Notes: generated by a model from the letters alone, not told the origin. DNA of 64,000 nucleotides from Actinomadura harenae (GCF_003696215.1 NZ_RFFG01000001.1:124001-188000), one strand, 5' to 3'; positions 23,608-34,507 are shown, numbered from the stretch's first letter. Made by a program: numbers and translations.

Positions 23608-25368
23608 ATGGTCGACGAGGAGCGCTGGAAGGCGCGGTTCCGTGCCGCGCGGGTGAGTCTTCCCAGATGGGCGCGGGACGCGCCGCATCGGAGCACGTAC
23701 CGGTCGAACGCGACCGGTACATGGGAGATCTACGTCTGGGACCGGGAGACCGGCGAGCGGCGTCAGGTCACCGACCGGGCGAACGGCACGTGGATGGGCG
23801 ACGTCGACCCGTCCGGCCGGTGGGTGTGGTGGTTCGACGACACCGACGGCGACGAGTTCGGCGTCTGGAAGCGCATCCCGTTCACCGGTGAGGGGGACGC
23901 CGAGATCGCCGTCCCCGGGCTGGACGCGTCGTACCCGTCCGGGCTGGCGCTCGGCAGCCGCGGAACGGTGCTGGTCGGACGGTCCGGAGAGCACGGCAGC
24001 ACGGTCCACCGCTACCGCGACGGCGAGCTCGCCGCGCTGTACGAGCACACCGAGGACGCGCACGTCGGCGCCCTCTCGCGGGACGAGTCGCTCACCGCGA
24101 TCGGGCACAGCGAGCACGGCGACAGCCGCCACATGGCGATCCGCGTCGTCCGGACCGACGACGGCTCCACGGTCGGCGAGCTGTGGGACGGCCCGGGCAA
24201 GGGCGTGTACGCGGGCGGGTTCGCGCCGGTCGCGGGCGACACGCGGCTGCTGGTCAGCCACGAGCGGCGCGGCCGCGACGAGATCCTCCTGTGGGACCCG
24301 GTCGCCGGCGAGCAGCGCGAGATCACCTTCGACCTGCCCGGCGAGATCGACGCGACCTGGTTCCCGGACGGGACGGCGCTGCTGGTCACGCACTCGCACG
24401 AGGCCCGCGACGAGCTGTACCGGTACGACCTGTCGTCCCGGGAGCTGACCCGGATCGAGACGCCGCGCGGGTCGATCGGCGGGGCCGCGGCCCGCCCGGA
24501 CGGCACGGTCGAGTTCTCCTGGTCGTCGGCGGCCGAGCCGCCGGTGATCCGGTCGTCGTCGGGCGGGGTCGTGCTGGCGCCGGAGGGCCCGGCCGCGCCG
24601 TCGTCGGTGCCGGTCGAGGACGCGTGGGTGGACGGTCCCGGCGGCCGGATCCACGCGCTGGTGTGCCGTCCGGCCGAGGGCGAGGGGCCGTTCCCGACGG
24701 TGTTCGACGTCCACGGCGGGCCGACCGCGCAGGACGACGACTCGTTCGTTCCGGCCGTCGCCGCGTGGGTGGACCACGGGTTCGCGGTCGTCCGGGTCAA
24801 CTACCGGGGCTCGACCGGGTACGGCTCGGCCTGGCGGGACGCGATCGAGGGACGCGTCGGGCTCACCGAGCTGGAGGACGTCCGGGCGGTCCGCGACTGG
24901 GCGGTCGCGTCCGGGCTCGCGGACCCGGACCGGCTGGTCCTGACCGGCGGTTCGTGGGGCGGGTTCCTCACCCTGCTCGGCGTCGGCACGCGGCCGGACG
25001 ACTGGACGGTGGCGGTCGCGGCCGTCCCGGTCGCCGACTACGTCGCCGCGTTCGAGGACGAGATGGAGGCGCTCCAGGCGTTCGACCGGTCCCTGTTCGG
25101 CGGGTCGCCCGAGGAGGTTCCGGACAAATACCGCGAATCATCCCCGATCACCTACGTCGAGCAGGTGCGGGCGCCGGTGCTGGTCCTGGCCGGGGAGAAC
25201 GACCCGCGCTGCCCGATCCGGCAGATCGACAACTACCTCGGAAGGCTCGCCGAACTGGGCCGTCCGCACGAGGTCTACCGCTACGACGCCGGGCACGGAT
25301 CGCTGGTCGTCGAGGAGCGGATCAAGCAGATGGAAGCGGAGATCGGCTTCGCCTTGAAGAATCTCTAA
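23608..25368 (+). CDS. S9-family (prolyl oligopeptidase) peptidase
   Basis: 586 residues without signal peptide, so cytosolic. About residues 20-310 form a WD-like propeller (repeated WDPVAGEQREITFDLPGEID-type strands). Residues about 330-586 are the alpha/beta hydrolase: nucleophile GGSWGG, acid Asp in AGENDPRCPI and His in YDAGHGSL. The family cleaves short peptides, usually acyl- or dipeptidyl-peptides. A GATACT box (23596-23601) ends six bases before the ATG and no clear ribosome site exists, so it is likely leaderless. Confidence 0.92.
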   Translation: MVDEERWKARFRAARVSLPRWARDAPHRSTYRSNATGTWEIYVWDRETGERRQVTDRANGTWMGDVDPSGRWVWWFDDTDGDEFGVWKRIPFTGEGDAEIAVPGLDASYPSGLALGSRGTVLVGRSGEHGSTVHRYRDGELAALYEHTEDAHVGALSRDESLTAIGHSEHGDSRHMAIRVVRTDDGSTVGELWDGPGKGVYAGGFAPVAGDTRLLVSHERRGRDEILLWDPVAGEQREITFDLPGEIDATWFPDGTALLVTHSHEARDELYRYDLSSRELTRIETPRGSIGGAAARPDGTVEFSWSSAAEPPVIRSSSGGVVLAPEGPAAPSSVPVEDAWVDGPGGRIHALVCRPAEGEGPFPTVFDVHGGPTAQDDDSFVPAVAAWVDHGFAVVRVNYRGSTGYGSAWRDAIEGRVGLTELEDVRAVRDWAVASGLADPDRLVLTGGSWGGFLTLLGVGTRPDDWTVAVAAVPVADYVAAFEDEMEALQAFDRSLFGGSPEEVPDKYRESSPITYVEQVRAPVLVLAGENDPRCPIRQIDNYLGRLAELGRPHEVYRYDAGHGSLVVEERIKQMEAEIGFALKNL

Positions 25369-25581
25369 CAGATCACCTCCGGAAGGCCGGCCCCCTTCCA
25401 GAACCCCTCAGGGACCGGCTTTCTCGACATTCCGGACACCCGTCCCGGCGTCTCGCCGGGACGGCCCCGGACGGCGATCTTGTTTGGCGGCCGGGCGGCA
25501 CGGGAATCGTTCCGCCCGAATGCCGCACGGCGCCCGAAGCGCCGTCCCCCCCGGCGGTGACCGCCAAGCCGGGAGGACCTG

Positions 25582-26373
25582 GTGAGAAAGCGGATCATCT
25601 GCGGGCTGGCCATGGCCGTCCTGCCGGTCGCGGCCGTGACCGCGTCCGTGCCGTCCTGGCCGCATCTCCCGCCGTTGACGCCCCGCGCCATGGCGTCGGA
25701 CGGCCGGACACACCCGCACAGGCACCCGGAAGGCCGGACACCGCGCCCGGAAACCCGGAAGTCGCACTCCGACGCCCGGAGGTCCCAGCGGATGCTCCCG
25801 GCGGCCCGCAGGTCCCAGGCCCGCCTGGCCCTGATCGCCGCCTGGAGACCGCGAGCGCACCTGGACCGCTCGTCGGATCGCGAACCGGACGGACGGCATA
25901 CCGCGTCCGCGTTCGCCCTGGGCGACCTGCCCAGACGCCTGTCGGACCTGACCGCGCGCATGGCCCACGCCGCCCGCGGGATCCGGCTCTCGCAGGGGAC
26001 GGCCGAACGGATGCTGTTCGCGCACCACATCCGCTGGCGCTCCAACGGGCACTGCGAGAACCGCGCGAACCCGTCCTGCACGTCCTTCCAGGGGCTGCTG
26101 CACGGCTCGCTGGACGACCTGTTCGCCTTCGCCCGGCTCAGCCGCTGCCCGCTCACCGTCTCCGGGGGAACCGAGCGCGGGCACGCGCGGGGCCGGCTCA
26201 GCCACGGCACCGGCCACAAGCTCGACGTGATGCCGACCAGGTGCCTGGACCGCTTCATCCCCCGCCGCTTCCGCTACATCGGACTGCGCGGGGACGGCGC
26301 GGAGCTCTACCGCTCCCACACGGGCGACGTCTTCGCCCGCGAGCCGAGCCATTGGGACATCCTCATGCCGTGA
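25582..26373 (+). CDS. Secreted M15-like peptidoglycan peptidase with basic linker
   Basis: 263 residues from a GTG after GGGAGG. Signal peptide (residues 1-22), then about 85 residues very rich in Arg, His, Pro and Ser, then a compact domain. That domain has the M15-type zinc pattern: His and Asp in SHGTGHKLDV (spacing H-x6-D with Gly at +3) and a late His in EPSHWDI. Two Cys flank ENRANPS. I infer a D,D-carboxypeptidase or endopeptidase acting in the wall. The basic linker may bind wall polymers. It is much shorter in its core than VanY. Confidence 0.7.
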   Translation: MRKRIICGLAMAVLPVAAVTASVPSWPHLPPLTPRAMASDGRTHPHRHPEGRTPRPETRKSHSDARRSQRMLPAARRSQARLALIAAWRPRAHLDRSSDREPDGRHTASAFALGDLPRRLSDLTARMAHAARGIRLSQGTAERMLFAHHIRWRSNGHCENRANPSCTSFQGLLHGSLDDLFAFARLSRCPLTVSGGTERGHARGRLSHGTGHKLDVMPTRCLDRFIPRRFRYIGLRGDGAELYRSHTGDVFAREPSHWDILMP

Positions 26374-26397
26374 CTCTTCCCGATAACGGCTCCGGGG

Positions 26398-27063
26398 TCA
26401 GGCGCGGACGTCGCGGATGATCCCCACCAGGTCGCGGGTCACGGACTTGAACCCCGGCAGCCGGGACATCGAGACCATCTTGTTCACCAGCGGGACCGTC
26501 CGGTCCACGAGCAGGAAGGTCTTGCGGCAGCCGTCGGACGAGTCGTGCACCCAGTACAGGACGATGCCCATCGAGTACAGCCAGAGCAGCTCGGGGAGCT
26601 CGGCGCGGAAGTCGTCGTCGATCTTCAGGCTGGAGCCGTCCACGACCTCGCGGTACAGCGCGACGGCGGCGGAGCGGGCGGACCCGGACTCGGAGCTGAA
26701 CGGGTTGAGCGGGCTGTCGGGCTCGGCGGCGAACTTGAAGAACTTCCCGGCGAACTCGTGGTACGGGATCATCGTCTCCACGCGGGCGCGCAGCACGCCG
26801 CGCAGCCGGGCGGCGAAGTCGCGCTCGCGCGCGAGGACGGCCCGGCAGGCCTCCTCGTGCTCCTCCTGCAGCTGGTCGTAGTACGCCTGGAGCAGCTCCT
26901 CCTTGGAGCCGAAGTAGTAGTAGGCGTTCCCGACCGCGACCCCCGCCTCCTTGGCGATGGCCCGCATCGTCGTCGCCTCGTATCCGCGCTCCCGGAAGAG
27001 GCGGAGCGCGGTCTGGACGATCTGTGTCCGGGTCTCGGACCTGACGGCTCTGGTCTCGGTCAC
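26398..27063 (-). CDS. TetR-family transcriptional regulator
   Basis: 221 residues from a GTG with GGTGAGGA upstream. The helix-turn-helix is at residues 28-60 (TMRAIAKEAGVAVGNAYYYFGSKEELL). The C-terminal domain is helical and contains IPYHEFAGKFFKFAAEP and a conserved-looking WLYSMGIVLYWVHD. It lies downstream of the FAD monooxygenase gene on the same strand but behind a terminator, so it may be a separate unit that regulates it. Confidence 0.9.
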   Translation of the reverse strand: MTETRAVRSETRTQIVQTALRLFRERGYEATTMRAIAKEAGVAVGNAYYYFGSKEELLQAYYDQLQEEHEEACRAVLARERDFAARLRGVLRARVETMIPYHEFAGKFFKFAAEPDSPLNPFSSESGSARSAAVALYREVVDGSSLKIDDDFRAELPELLWLYSMGIVLYWVHDSSDGCRKTFLLVDRTVPLVNKMVSMSRLPGFKSVTRDLVGIIRDVRA

Positions 27064-27121
27064 GTCCTCACCCTAAAGGCCGATGAACGCACTTCGCCGT
27101 CGCCCTCGACGCGAATTTGCC

Positions 27122-27153
27122 GGGCCGGGACGTGGGGGTTCACGTCCCGGCCC
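27122..27153 (-). terminator. Terminator after the FAD monooxygenase gene
   Basis: 13-bp perfect stem (27122-27134 with 27141-27153, loop GGGGTT), between the stop of the monooxygenase gene and the TetR gene. Confidence 0.7.
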
Positions 27154-27199
27154 GGCCCGGCCCGGCCCGGCAGCGGGTCCCGCCCGCGATCGTCGCGGC

Positions 27200-28399
27200 T
27201 CACGCGTGCGCGGGGACACCGGCCGGGGCCGGGTACTCCTTGAGGTCGATGGACGTCGCGGCCTTCGTGGTCAACTTGTCCAGGATCCGCAGCAGCGGAC
27301 CGGCGGTCAGCACCTTGTAGATCCGGGTGCGGCGGCGCAGGCTGCGCGCGGTCCTCGGCGCGAAGAACGGCCCGACGCCCCCGGCGACCTGCTGGCACGC
27401 CTTGGTGAGCTTGCGGATCGCGTCCTCGTAGGCGGGGAACGCGACCCGGTGGTCGCCGCCCGCGGCCGCCAGCTCCCCGGCGAGGACGTAGGCGCAGACG
27501 ACCGCGAGCCCGGTGCCCATGCCGCCGCAGGTCGCGCCGTATCCGGCGTCGCCGAGCAGCGCGATCCGGCCCTTCGTCCAGGTCTTCATCCGGACGACGC
27601 TGACCGAGTCGTGGTAGAAGTACGGCGCGTTCGCCAGGTCGCCGAGGACGTCCGCCGCATGCCAGCCCATTCCGGCGAACCGCTCCGCGACCAGGCGCTT
27701 CTGCCCCTCCAGGTCGCGCCGGTCGACGCCCGGGCCCTCTCCGGCGGCGTACACGCACATCACGTTCGCGGACGTCCCGCCGTCCAGCGGGTAGACCGAC
27801 AGGCCGCGTCCGGGCTCGCTGTAGAGGAGGGCGTCGCGCTCCAGCCGGAGCCGGTTCGGCGCGTTGAAGATCGCCACGTTGTACCCCGAGTCCCGCACGA
27901 ACCGCGCCTCGTCCCCGAAGGTCAGCCGCCGGACGTTGGAGTGCAGCCCGTCCGCGCCGATGACCAGGTCGAACCACTCGGGGGCGCTCCGCTCGAAGGA
28001 CGCGTGCACACCGTCCCCGGTCTCCCGGAGCGAGGTGATCGAGTCGTCGAAGACGTAGCGGGCGGCGTCCTTCGTCCGCTCGTACAGGATCCGCGCGAGG
28101 TCGCCGCGCTGGATCTCGACCTGCCCGCCGGTGAACGAGTCGGGCAGCACCACCAGGTCGCCGCCGTCCCCGTCGATCAGGTGCAGCGGCCCGTTCTGGG
28201 TCTGGTGCGCGCGGATCTCGTCCAGGACGCCCATCTTCGTCAGGACGTCCATGTGGACGTGCCCGCGGAAGTCGACCGCCTGCCCGCCGGGCCGGATGCC
28301 GGACGCCCGCTCGACCACGGTCACCTCGTGCCCGTACCGGGTCAGCCAGAAGGCGAGGGACGGACCGGCGATGCTCGCGCCCGAGATCAGAACCTTCAT
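27200..28399 (-). CDS. FAD-dependent monooxygenase (aromatic hydroxylase, TetX-like group)
   Basis: 399 residues from the ATG at 28399, which follows GGGAGC. Class A flavoprotein hydroxylase motifs are clear: GASIAGPSLAFWLTRYGHEVTVVE for the ADP part, DLVIGADGLHSNVR (the DG motif) and GRIALLGDAGYGATCGGMGTGLA (the GD motif). A long in-frame upstream extension lacks similarity and is rejected. The substrate is an aromatic or polyketide-like compound, by family. The adjacent TetR gene suggests induction by a small molecule; drug inactivation or antibiotic tailoring are both possible. Confidence 0.9.
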   Translation of the reverse strand: MKVLISGASIAGPSLAFWLTRYGHEVTVVERASGIRPGGQAVDFRGHVHMDVLTKMGVLDEIRAHQTQNGPLHLIDGDGGDLVVLPDSFTGGQVEIQRGDLARILYERTKDAARYVFDDSITSLRETGDGVHASFERSAPEWFDLVIGADGLHSNVRRLTFGDEARFVRDSGYNVAIFNAPNRLRLERDALLYSEPGRGLSVYPLDGGTSANVMCVYAAGEGPGVDRRDLEGQKRLVAERFAGMGWHAADVLGDLANAPYFYHDSVSVVRMKTWTKGRIALLGDAGYGATCGGMGTGLAVVCAYVLAGELAAAGGDHRVAFPAYEDAIRKLTKACQQVAGGVGPFFAPRTARSLRRRTRIYKVLTAGPLLRILDKLTTKAATSIDLKEYPAPAGVPAHA

Positions 28400-28487
28400 G
28401 ACGTGCTCCCTGTGTCGTCGTTCCTTGCGATGACACAGAGGCTCGCCGGGCCCGCTGACCGTCCGCGCACCACCCGCTGACAAGGCG

Positions 28488-28517
28488 AAGGGCCGCCCGG
28501 TCAGCCGGACGGCCCTT
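28488..28517 (-). terminator. Terminator after the aspartokinase gene
   Basis: AAGGGCCGCCCGG (28488-28500), loop TCAG, CCGGACGGCCCTT (28505-28517): 12 of 13 pairs, 15 bases after the stop. Confidence 0.75.
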
Positions 28518-28531
28518 CACGAAACCGCAGG

Positions 28532-29806
<1,275 letters not shown>

Positions 29807-29929
29807 GGGCAGCGCTCCTCGGGTTCGGGGATCAGGGCTTGCCGTCGAGAGTCTACCGAGGTTGGACGGTGTCATTACGACCAGGTAACTGTCAGCCTGA
29901 GATGAATCGTCCACATGTTGAGATGCGCA

Positions 29930-30526
29930 TCATTCGGACGGCTTCCGCCAGATGATGCTGTACCGCCACAAGAGGTGCCTTCGGTACTCGGCCCCGGGCA
30001 GGATCCCGGCGGTCAGCGCCCGCATCTCCCGGTAGGTGACCGGCGGCGGCCACACGGTCGGGGACGGGTGCTCCCAGTGCCCCTTCCGCGCCCGGTACGC
30101 GTACCCGGCGCCCAGCGCGGCCAGGACGAGCGGCAGGTCCCTGGGCAGCTCGTTCCGGGCGAGGCCGACCACGGCCACCACCCCGCCGGGACGGACCAGA
30201 TCCCGCATCCGGGACAGGCCGGTGGCGGCGTCCATGTGGTGCAGGGTCGCCACGGACGCGACGACGTCGAACGACGCGGGCTCGAAGGGATGATCGAGGA
30301 AGTCGCCGAGGACGTAGTCGATCTCGTCCGGGTGGGCGCGGGCCTGCTCGATGCTGGGCCCGTCGAGGTCGACGCCCATGACCTCCGGGACCGTCCGGCG
30401 GAGCGCGCGGGCCAGCATCCCCTCACCGCAGCCCACGTCGAGCGCGGTCCGCGCGCCCTCGGGAACGGCCCCGAGGATGCGCGGGTGGTAGTGGATGTTG
30501 TGGTTCCACCGTTCGTCGCGTCCCAT
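29930..30526 (-). CDS. Class I SAM methyltransferase
   Basis: 198 residues from the ATG at 30526, with GGGAGG upstream. SAM-binding motifs are ALDVGCGEGMLARALRR, GVDLDGPSIEQA, YVLGDFLDHPF and VVASVATLHHMD, followed by LVRPGGVVAVVGL. This is the UbiE/Methyltransf_11 type. The C-terminus (YREMRALTAGILPGAEYRRHLLWRYSIIWRKP) is of the type seen in small-molecule methyltransferases of actinomycetes. The substrate is unknown. Confidence 0.88.
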   Translation of the reverse strand: MGRDERWNHNIHYHPRILGAVPEGARTALDVGCGEGMLARALRRTVPEVMGVDLDGPSIEQARAHPDEIDYVLGDFLDHPFEPASFDVVASVATLHHMDAATGLSRMRDLVRPGGVVAVVGLARNELPRDLPLVLAALGAGYAYRARKGHWEHPSPTVWPPPVTYREMRALTAGILPGAEYRRHLLWRYSIIWRKPSE

Positions 30527-30633
30527 CCCGACCGCCTCCCCGCCGCTGCGATGTCTCCCCGACGAGGCTGCCAGAAACACAGCGCGGACGAAGGCGATCT
30601 CGGCGTCGCCACGGAACCCGCCGTCCCGGGACG

Positions 30634-31077
30634 TCAGGCGGCGGCCTGGACGGTCGCGATCTTGGAGGGCACCGCGGCGCCCGTGAGGCCGAGGACGCGG
30701 AAGGTGACACGCTGGTCGAACCAGAGCAGGCCCACGGTGACCGCCGCCATCGTCAGGCCGAGCGCCAGGTGCAGCGCCGGGCTCGTGACCTGGGCCCCGA
30801 CCGCGCCGAGCACGAGGTGCACCCCGAACCGCAGGCCGATCAGCGCGAAGAAGATCTTCCGCGTCCGGCTGTTCTTCAGCATCGCCTTGACGAGCCGCCT
30901 GCGCCGCCGCAGGACGGTCAGCCCGACGGCCATGTTGACCGCGCCGAGGGCCGCGAGCACCATCCAGGCGCCGTCCCACGCCTTGAGCAGGTCGTACGCC
31001 GCCCCCATCGTCCCCTCGAAGGCGAAGAACCAGATCGGAAGGGGCTTGATGTCGTTCTGCCCGAGGGTCTCGCTCAT
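30634..31077 (-). CDS. Four-helix membrane protein, unknown
   Basis: 147 residues from the ATG at 31077, after GGAGCAGGAC. Four predicted membrane helices (about residues 15-30, 38-57, 75-95, 103-122) are separated by a very basic loop (LRRRRRLVKAMLKNSRTRK), which places that loop in the cytosol. No family recognised. It is followed on the same strand by the methyltransferase gene about 108 bases on. Confidence 0.75.
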   Translation of the reverse strand: MSETLGQNDIKPLPIWFFAFEGTMGAAYDLLKAWDGAWMVLAALGAVNMAVGLTVLRRRRRLVKAMLKNSRTRKIFFALIGLRFGVHLVLGAVGAQVTSPALHLALGLTMAAVTVGLLWFDQRVTFRVLGLTGAAVPSKIATVQAAA

Positions 31078-31239
31078 GTCCTGCTCCAGGGTCCGTGTCC
31101 GCGTCCTGCCGACCCCTGAATCCTGTCGCGCGGGCCCCGTCCGGCGGCAGGAACATCCCTCCGCTCCTCGACGGTACAAATGTCACGGTCGCCGTAAGGC
31201 GAGGCGGATTTGTCGGTGGCGTGCGGCAGGATCGCGCCC

Positions 31240-31581
31240 GTGAGAATCACCAACCCTCAGGTGGTCGGCCACACCTTCCTGGACGGCATGCTCGGCGACG
31301 GCTACTACCCCGATCACCTGGTCGCGAAGGGCCAGGGGATCCTGCGGAGGCTGTGCGGCCGGATCGAGGCCGATCCTCCCGCCGACCTTCCCGCGCTGTA
31401 CGCCCTCACGCACGCCGCGACCGAGAGCTTCAACGACCTCCAGGACGAGTTCTTCGACGCCGACAGCGAGATCGAGACGGTCGCCCGGGATCACATCGCG
31501 TCCGACTTCTACTTCGTCGCCGAGTCCTACGGCTTCAAGGACGCCGACATCGAGGAACTCGTCGCCACACGCGACTGGTGA
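31240..31581 (+). CDS. DUF5713-family protein
   Basis: 113 residues from the GTG at 31240. The pattern VVGHTFLDGML.D.YYP.HLV.KG, LYALTHAATESFNDLQDEF and DFYFVAESYGF.DADIEELVATRDW matches the small soluble DUF5713 family. Function is unknown. A CAGGAT hexamer ends seven bases before the GTG, so it may be leaderless. A GTG ten codons earlier is in frame but less well conserved. Confidence 0.82.
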   Translation: MRITNPQVVGHTFLDGMLGDGYYPDHLVAKGQGILRRLCGRIEADPPADLPALYALTHAATESFNDLQDEFFDADSEIETVARDHIASDFYFVAESYGFKDADIEELVATRDW

Positions 31582-31656
31582 CCGGCGTCCGCGCGACACG
31601 ATGAATCTCCTTGGCCGGGGAAGCAGCGGATCGGGGGTGCCGGGCGTGTAAGTGGC

Positions 31657-32244
31657 GTGGAAAGCGACATGGTGGGAGCGATGCGCCCTCCCCGATCAAG
31701 CACGCACGAGCGTGAACGCGCAGACGAGCGTGAACGCGCGAACGACGCGCCGGCGGCCGAGCTGGTGAGACTGTTCCGCGAGCATCAGCTCGGGCTGGCG
31801 CGGACGGCCCTGATGATCGTCGGCGACCGGGCGACGGCCGAGGACGTGGTGCAGGACGCCTTCGTCGAGGCGCACCGCCGGATCGACCGGCTCCGTGACC
31901 CGGACCGGATGCTGCCCTACATCCGGGCCTCTGTGGTGAACCGGTGCCGGAGTGTCCTGCGGAGACGAAAACTCGCGTTCTCCATCGCGCGCGTGCACGA
32001 GCCTCCCGTGTGGTCGGCCGAGTCGGCCGCGATCCTCGGCGAGGAGCGCCGGGAGGTGTTCCTCGCCTTACAGGGCCTCCCGCGCCGCCAGCGCGAAGCC
32101 CTGGTGCTGCGCTACTACCTGGACCTGGGCGAGTCCGAGATCGCCGAGGTCATGGGGATTCGCGGCAGCACCGTCAGGTCCACCACCGCGCGGGCGCTCG
32201 CCGCGCTCGCCACGCGCCTCGGGGAGAGCCATGACCAGGACTGA
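31657..32244 (+). CDS. ECF-type RNA polymerase sigma factor (SigE-like group)
   Basis: 195 residues from a GTG. An N-terminal tail with a repeated HERERADERERA element precedes region 2 (LVRLFREHQLGLARTALMIVGDRATAEDVVQDAFVEAHRR) and region 4 (ALQGLPRRQREALVLRYYLDLGESEIAEVMGIRGSTVRS). The gene end overlaps by 14 bases the start of a single-helix membrane protein, the usual sigma/anti-sigma-like layout. Its regulon is unknown. Confidence 0.9.
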   Translation: MESDMVGAMRPPRSSTHERERADERERANDAPAAELVRLFREHQLGLARTALMIVGDRATAEDVVQDAFVEAHRRIDRLRDPDRMLPYIRASVVNRCRSVLRRRKLAFSIARVHEPPVWSAESAAILGEERREVFLALQGLPRRQREALVLRYYLDLGESEIAEVMGIRGSTVRSTTARALAALATRLGESHDQD

Positions 32245-33313
32245 AGAACGCCTCCGCGACGCCTTCCAGGGCGCCGCCGAGACCATCCGGCCCGGATCCC
32301 TCACGCCGCTCACCGTCCCGTCACGGGGGCGGGCACGGGCGCGGGCGCGCCGGAGCTGGGGCGTGCCGGTCGTCGTGGCCGGGGCGCTCGGGCTCATCCT
32401 GGTCGGCACGTCGCTGCTGGGCGGGAGGATGTCGCCCCGTCCGGCCGCCGGTCCGCGGATCCTCGCGGGCGCGCCCGACCACGTGCTCGCGATCCGCGAC
32501 GGCCGCGCCCTCGTCGAGGACGGCGCCGGACACGCGATCGCGCGGATCAGCGGCGAGCACTACGAGGCCGTCGCGGGGACGGGCGACGGACGCGTGTTCT
32601 TCCTCGCGACGGCGTCAGGGAAGAACACCCACACCTTCTACCGCGTCACCCTCGCGGCGAACGGCACCCCGTCGAGTCCCGAGATGGTCCGGACGGACGA
32701 CCCCGTCCAGATGGACTCCGGGCTCGGGAAACCGGAGCGGTTCGCGGCCAACCGGGACGGCTCCAAGCTCGCCCTCGTCGGCGCGAACGGCGGACGGTCC
32801 GAGATCACGCTCATCGACGTTCGCACCGGTGGTCAGCACAGCATGGAAGAGGTCGGCCGCGCCCTTCCGGCCACCAGCGCCACCTGGGCGCCCGACAACC
32901 GGACCCTCGGCTACATCGCCGAAGGAAAGGACGGCCGGCCGCCCGCCCTGTACCTGCTCGACACGAACACGGACCGGCTCACCCCGCGCCTCCTGCGGAG
33001 CGCCACGATGCCGGACGACGCGCTGATCAACGTCTTCGTCGTCGACCCGGACGGCACCACGCTGACCGCCCAGGTGCAGGGCGCCAAGCACGGCCCCCGG
33101 GACGACGCCGACTACCGGCTCGTCCGGCTCTCCGCGACGACCGGGCGGCCGACCGGCTGGACGGCCCGGCTGCCCAGCGACTCGTTCTTCGTCAAGCCGG
33201 ACACGACCGGACGGCACTTCCTGCAGATCATCGACGGACGCCTCGGACGCGTCGACGACGGCCGCTTCTCCTGGGTGTCGCGGGCGACCGACTACACCGA
33301 CGCCGCCTGGTAG
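32231..33313 (+). CDS. Membrane-anchored propeller protein, probable sigma-factor partner
   Basis: 360 residues. A cytosolic N-terminus of about 40 residues (TEERLRDAFQGAAETI), one membrane helix (residues about 45-65) and an extracellular part with repeated strands of TolB-like propeller type (GSKLALVGANGGRSEITLIDV, ATWAPDNRTLGYIAEG). The start is inside the sigma gene. By position it is an anti-sigma factor or sensor, though no anti-sigma motif is recognisable. Confidence 0.8.
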   Translation: MTRTEERLRDAFQGAAETIRPGSLTPLTVPSRGRARARARRSWGVPVVVAGALGLILVGTSLLGGRMSPRPAAGPRILAGAPDHVLAIRDGRALVEDGAGHAIARISGEHYEAVAGTGDGRVFFLATASGKNTHTFYRVTLAANGTPSSPEMVRTDDPVQMDSGLGKPERFAANRDGSKLALVGANGGRSEITLIDVRTGGQHSMEEVGRALPATSATWAPDNRTLGYIAEGKDGRPPALYLLDTNTDRLTPRLLRSATMPDDALINVFVVDPDGTTLTAQVQGAKHGPRDDADYRLVRLSATTGRPTGWTARLPSDSFFVKPDTTGRHFLQIIDGRLGRVDDGRFSWVSRATDYTDAAW

Positions 33314-33327
33314 CGACCACGCCGGTT

Positions 33328-33365
33328 CGGCGGCGTCCGCCCGGCCCGCTGGGCCGACGCCGCCG
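33328..33365. terminator. Bidirectional terminator
   Basis: Inverted arms CGGCGGCGTC (33328-33337) and GACGCCGCCG (33356-33365) with an inner GGCCC/GGGCC pairing, between the convergent propeller and DUF5063 genes. Confidence 0.65.
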
Positions 33366-33366
33366 T

Positions 33367-33915
33367 TCAGCCCGCTACCGCGGCCTCTTCGGAGACGTCG
33401 AGACGGGCGTTGGCGACGACCGCGTGCAGGGCGCGGAGCGCGGCCCCGGCGTGGTTGCCCCAGTGGTTGAAGTAGGAGTACTGCCACCACCAGAGCGCCT
33501 CGAGCGGACGTCCCTGCTGGTAGTGGCGCAGCCCGTGGACGAGATCGCTGGCGACGTCCACCAGGTCGTCCGACAGCCGGTAGGCGGTGGGCTCGGTGTC
33601 CTTGTAGGGGTCGAAGACCTCGACGTACTCGTCGAGGTCGTGGAGCCGTTCGGCGAGGCCCTGGCGGACCTGGTCGAGGTCCGGGTCGTCGCCGACCTCG
33701 GGCTCCCAGTTGTCCGGCAGGATCACGTCCGCGCTCGCGCCGAGCTGGGCGCCCGCCAGGATGACCTGGGACACCTCCAGCAGCAGCATCGGCACCGTGT
33801 GCGACCCGGCCTCGCCGCGCGCCACGGCCTCCAGCCCGCTCAGGTAGTTCTCCACGTGACAGGCCACGCGCTCGGCCAGGGTGTTCCAGTCCTGCGGGCT
33901 GTTGGGATCAGACAT
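33367..33915 (-). CDS. DUF5063-family protein
   Basis: 182 residues, soluble and acidic. It has the family pattern [29 protein letters not shown] and [25 protein letters not shown]. The gene regularly follows recR in actinobacteria, and here its ATG overlaps the recR stop by eight bases. The role is unknown; the linkage hints at recombination or replication. Confidence 0.88.
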   Translation of the reverse strand: MSDPNSPQDWNTLAERVACHVENYLSGLEAVARGEAGSHTVPMLLLEVSQVILAGAQLGASADVILPDNWEPEVGDDPDLDQVRQGLAERLHDLDEYVEVFDPYKDTEPTAYRLSDDLVDVASDLVHGLRHYQQGRPLEALWWWQYSYFNHWGNHAGAALRALHAVVANARLDVSEEAAVAG

Positions 33916-34507
33916 CGAGCAGCCTCCGTCCTTCGAAAGCGCGGCCCAGCGTGACCTCGTCCGCGTACTCCAGGTCGCCGCCCACCGGAAGGCCGCTGGC
34001 CAGACGGGTGACGGTGAGGCCCATGGGCTTCACGAGCCGCGCGAGGTAGGTGGCGGTGGCCTCCCCTTCCAGGTTGGGGTCGGTCGCCAGGATCAGCTCC
34101 TGCACCGTCCCGTCCGCGAGCCGCTGCATCAGTTCGCGGATCCGCAGGTCCTCGGGGCCGACGCCCTCGATCGGGCTGATCGCCCCGCCGAGCACGTGGT
34201 ACCGGCCGCGGAACTCGCGGGTCTTCTCGATCGCGACCACGTCCTTGGACTCCTCGACCACGCAGATCACCTGCGGGTCGCGACGCGGGTCACGGCAGAT
34301 GCGGCACTCCTCCTCCTCCGCGACGTTGCCGCACGTCTTGCAGAAGCGGACCTTGTCCTTGACCTCCTTGAGCGCCCGTCCGAGGCGCTCGACGTCGGCC
34401 GGGTCCGCGGCGAGGAGGTGGAAGGCGATCCGCTGCGCGCTCTTGGGGCCGACGCCGGGCAGGCGGCCCAGCTCGTCGATGAGATTCTGAACGACCCCTT
34501 CGTACAA
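33908..34507 (-). CDS. recR: Recombination protein RecR
   Basis: 199 residues, the usual length. Works with RecF and RecO to load RecA at gapped DNA. Visible: helix-hairpin-helix [20 protein letters not shown], zinc-finger Cys in [17 protein letters not shown], the Toprim domain with [12 protein letters not shown] and [14 protein letters not shown], and the C-terminal [24 protein letters not shown]. The start is a TTG eight bases after GGAAGGA. It belongs to the ffs-dnaX-ybaB-recR-DUF5063 row. Confidence 0.96.
   Translation of the reverse strand: MYEGVVQNLIDELGRLPGVGPKSAQRIAFHLLAADPADVERLGRALKEVKDKVRFCKTCGNVAEEEECRICRDPRRDPQVICVVEESKDVVAIEKTREFRGRYHVLGGAISPIEGVGPEDLRIRELMQRLADGTVQELILATDPNLEGEATATYLARLVKPMGLTVTRLASGLPVGGDLEYADEVTLGRAFEGRRLLDV

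Noticed and set aside
23680..26420. Long Arg/Gly-rich open frame overlapping the S9 peptidase and the M15-like gene
   Set aside because: It is a shifted-frame shadow of two well-supported genes.
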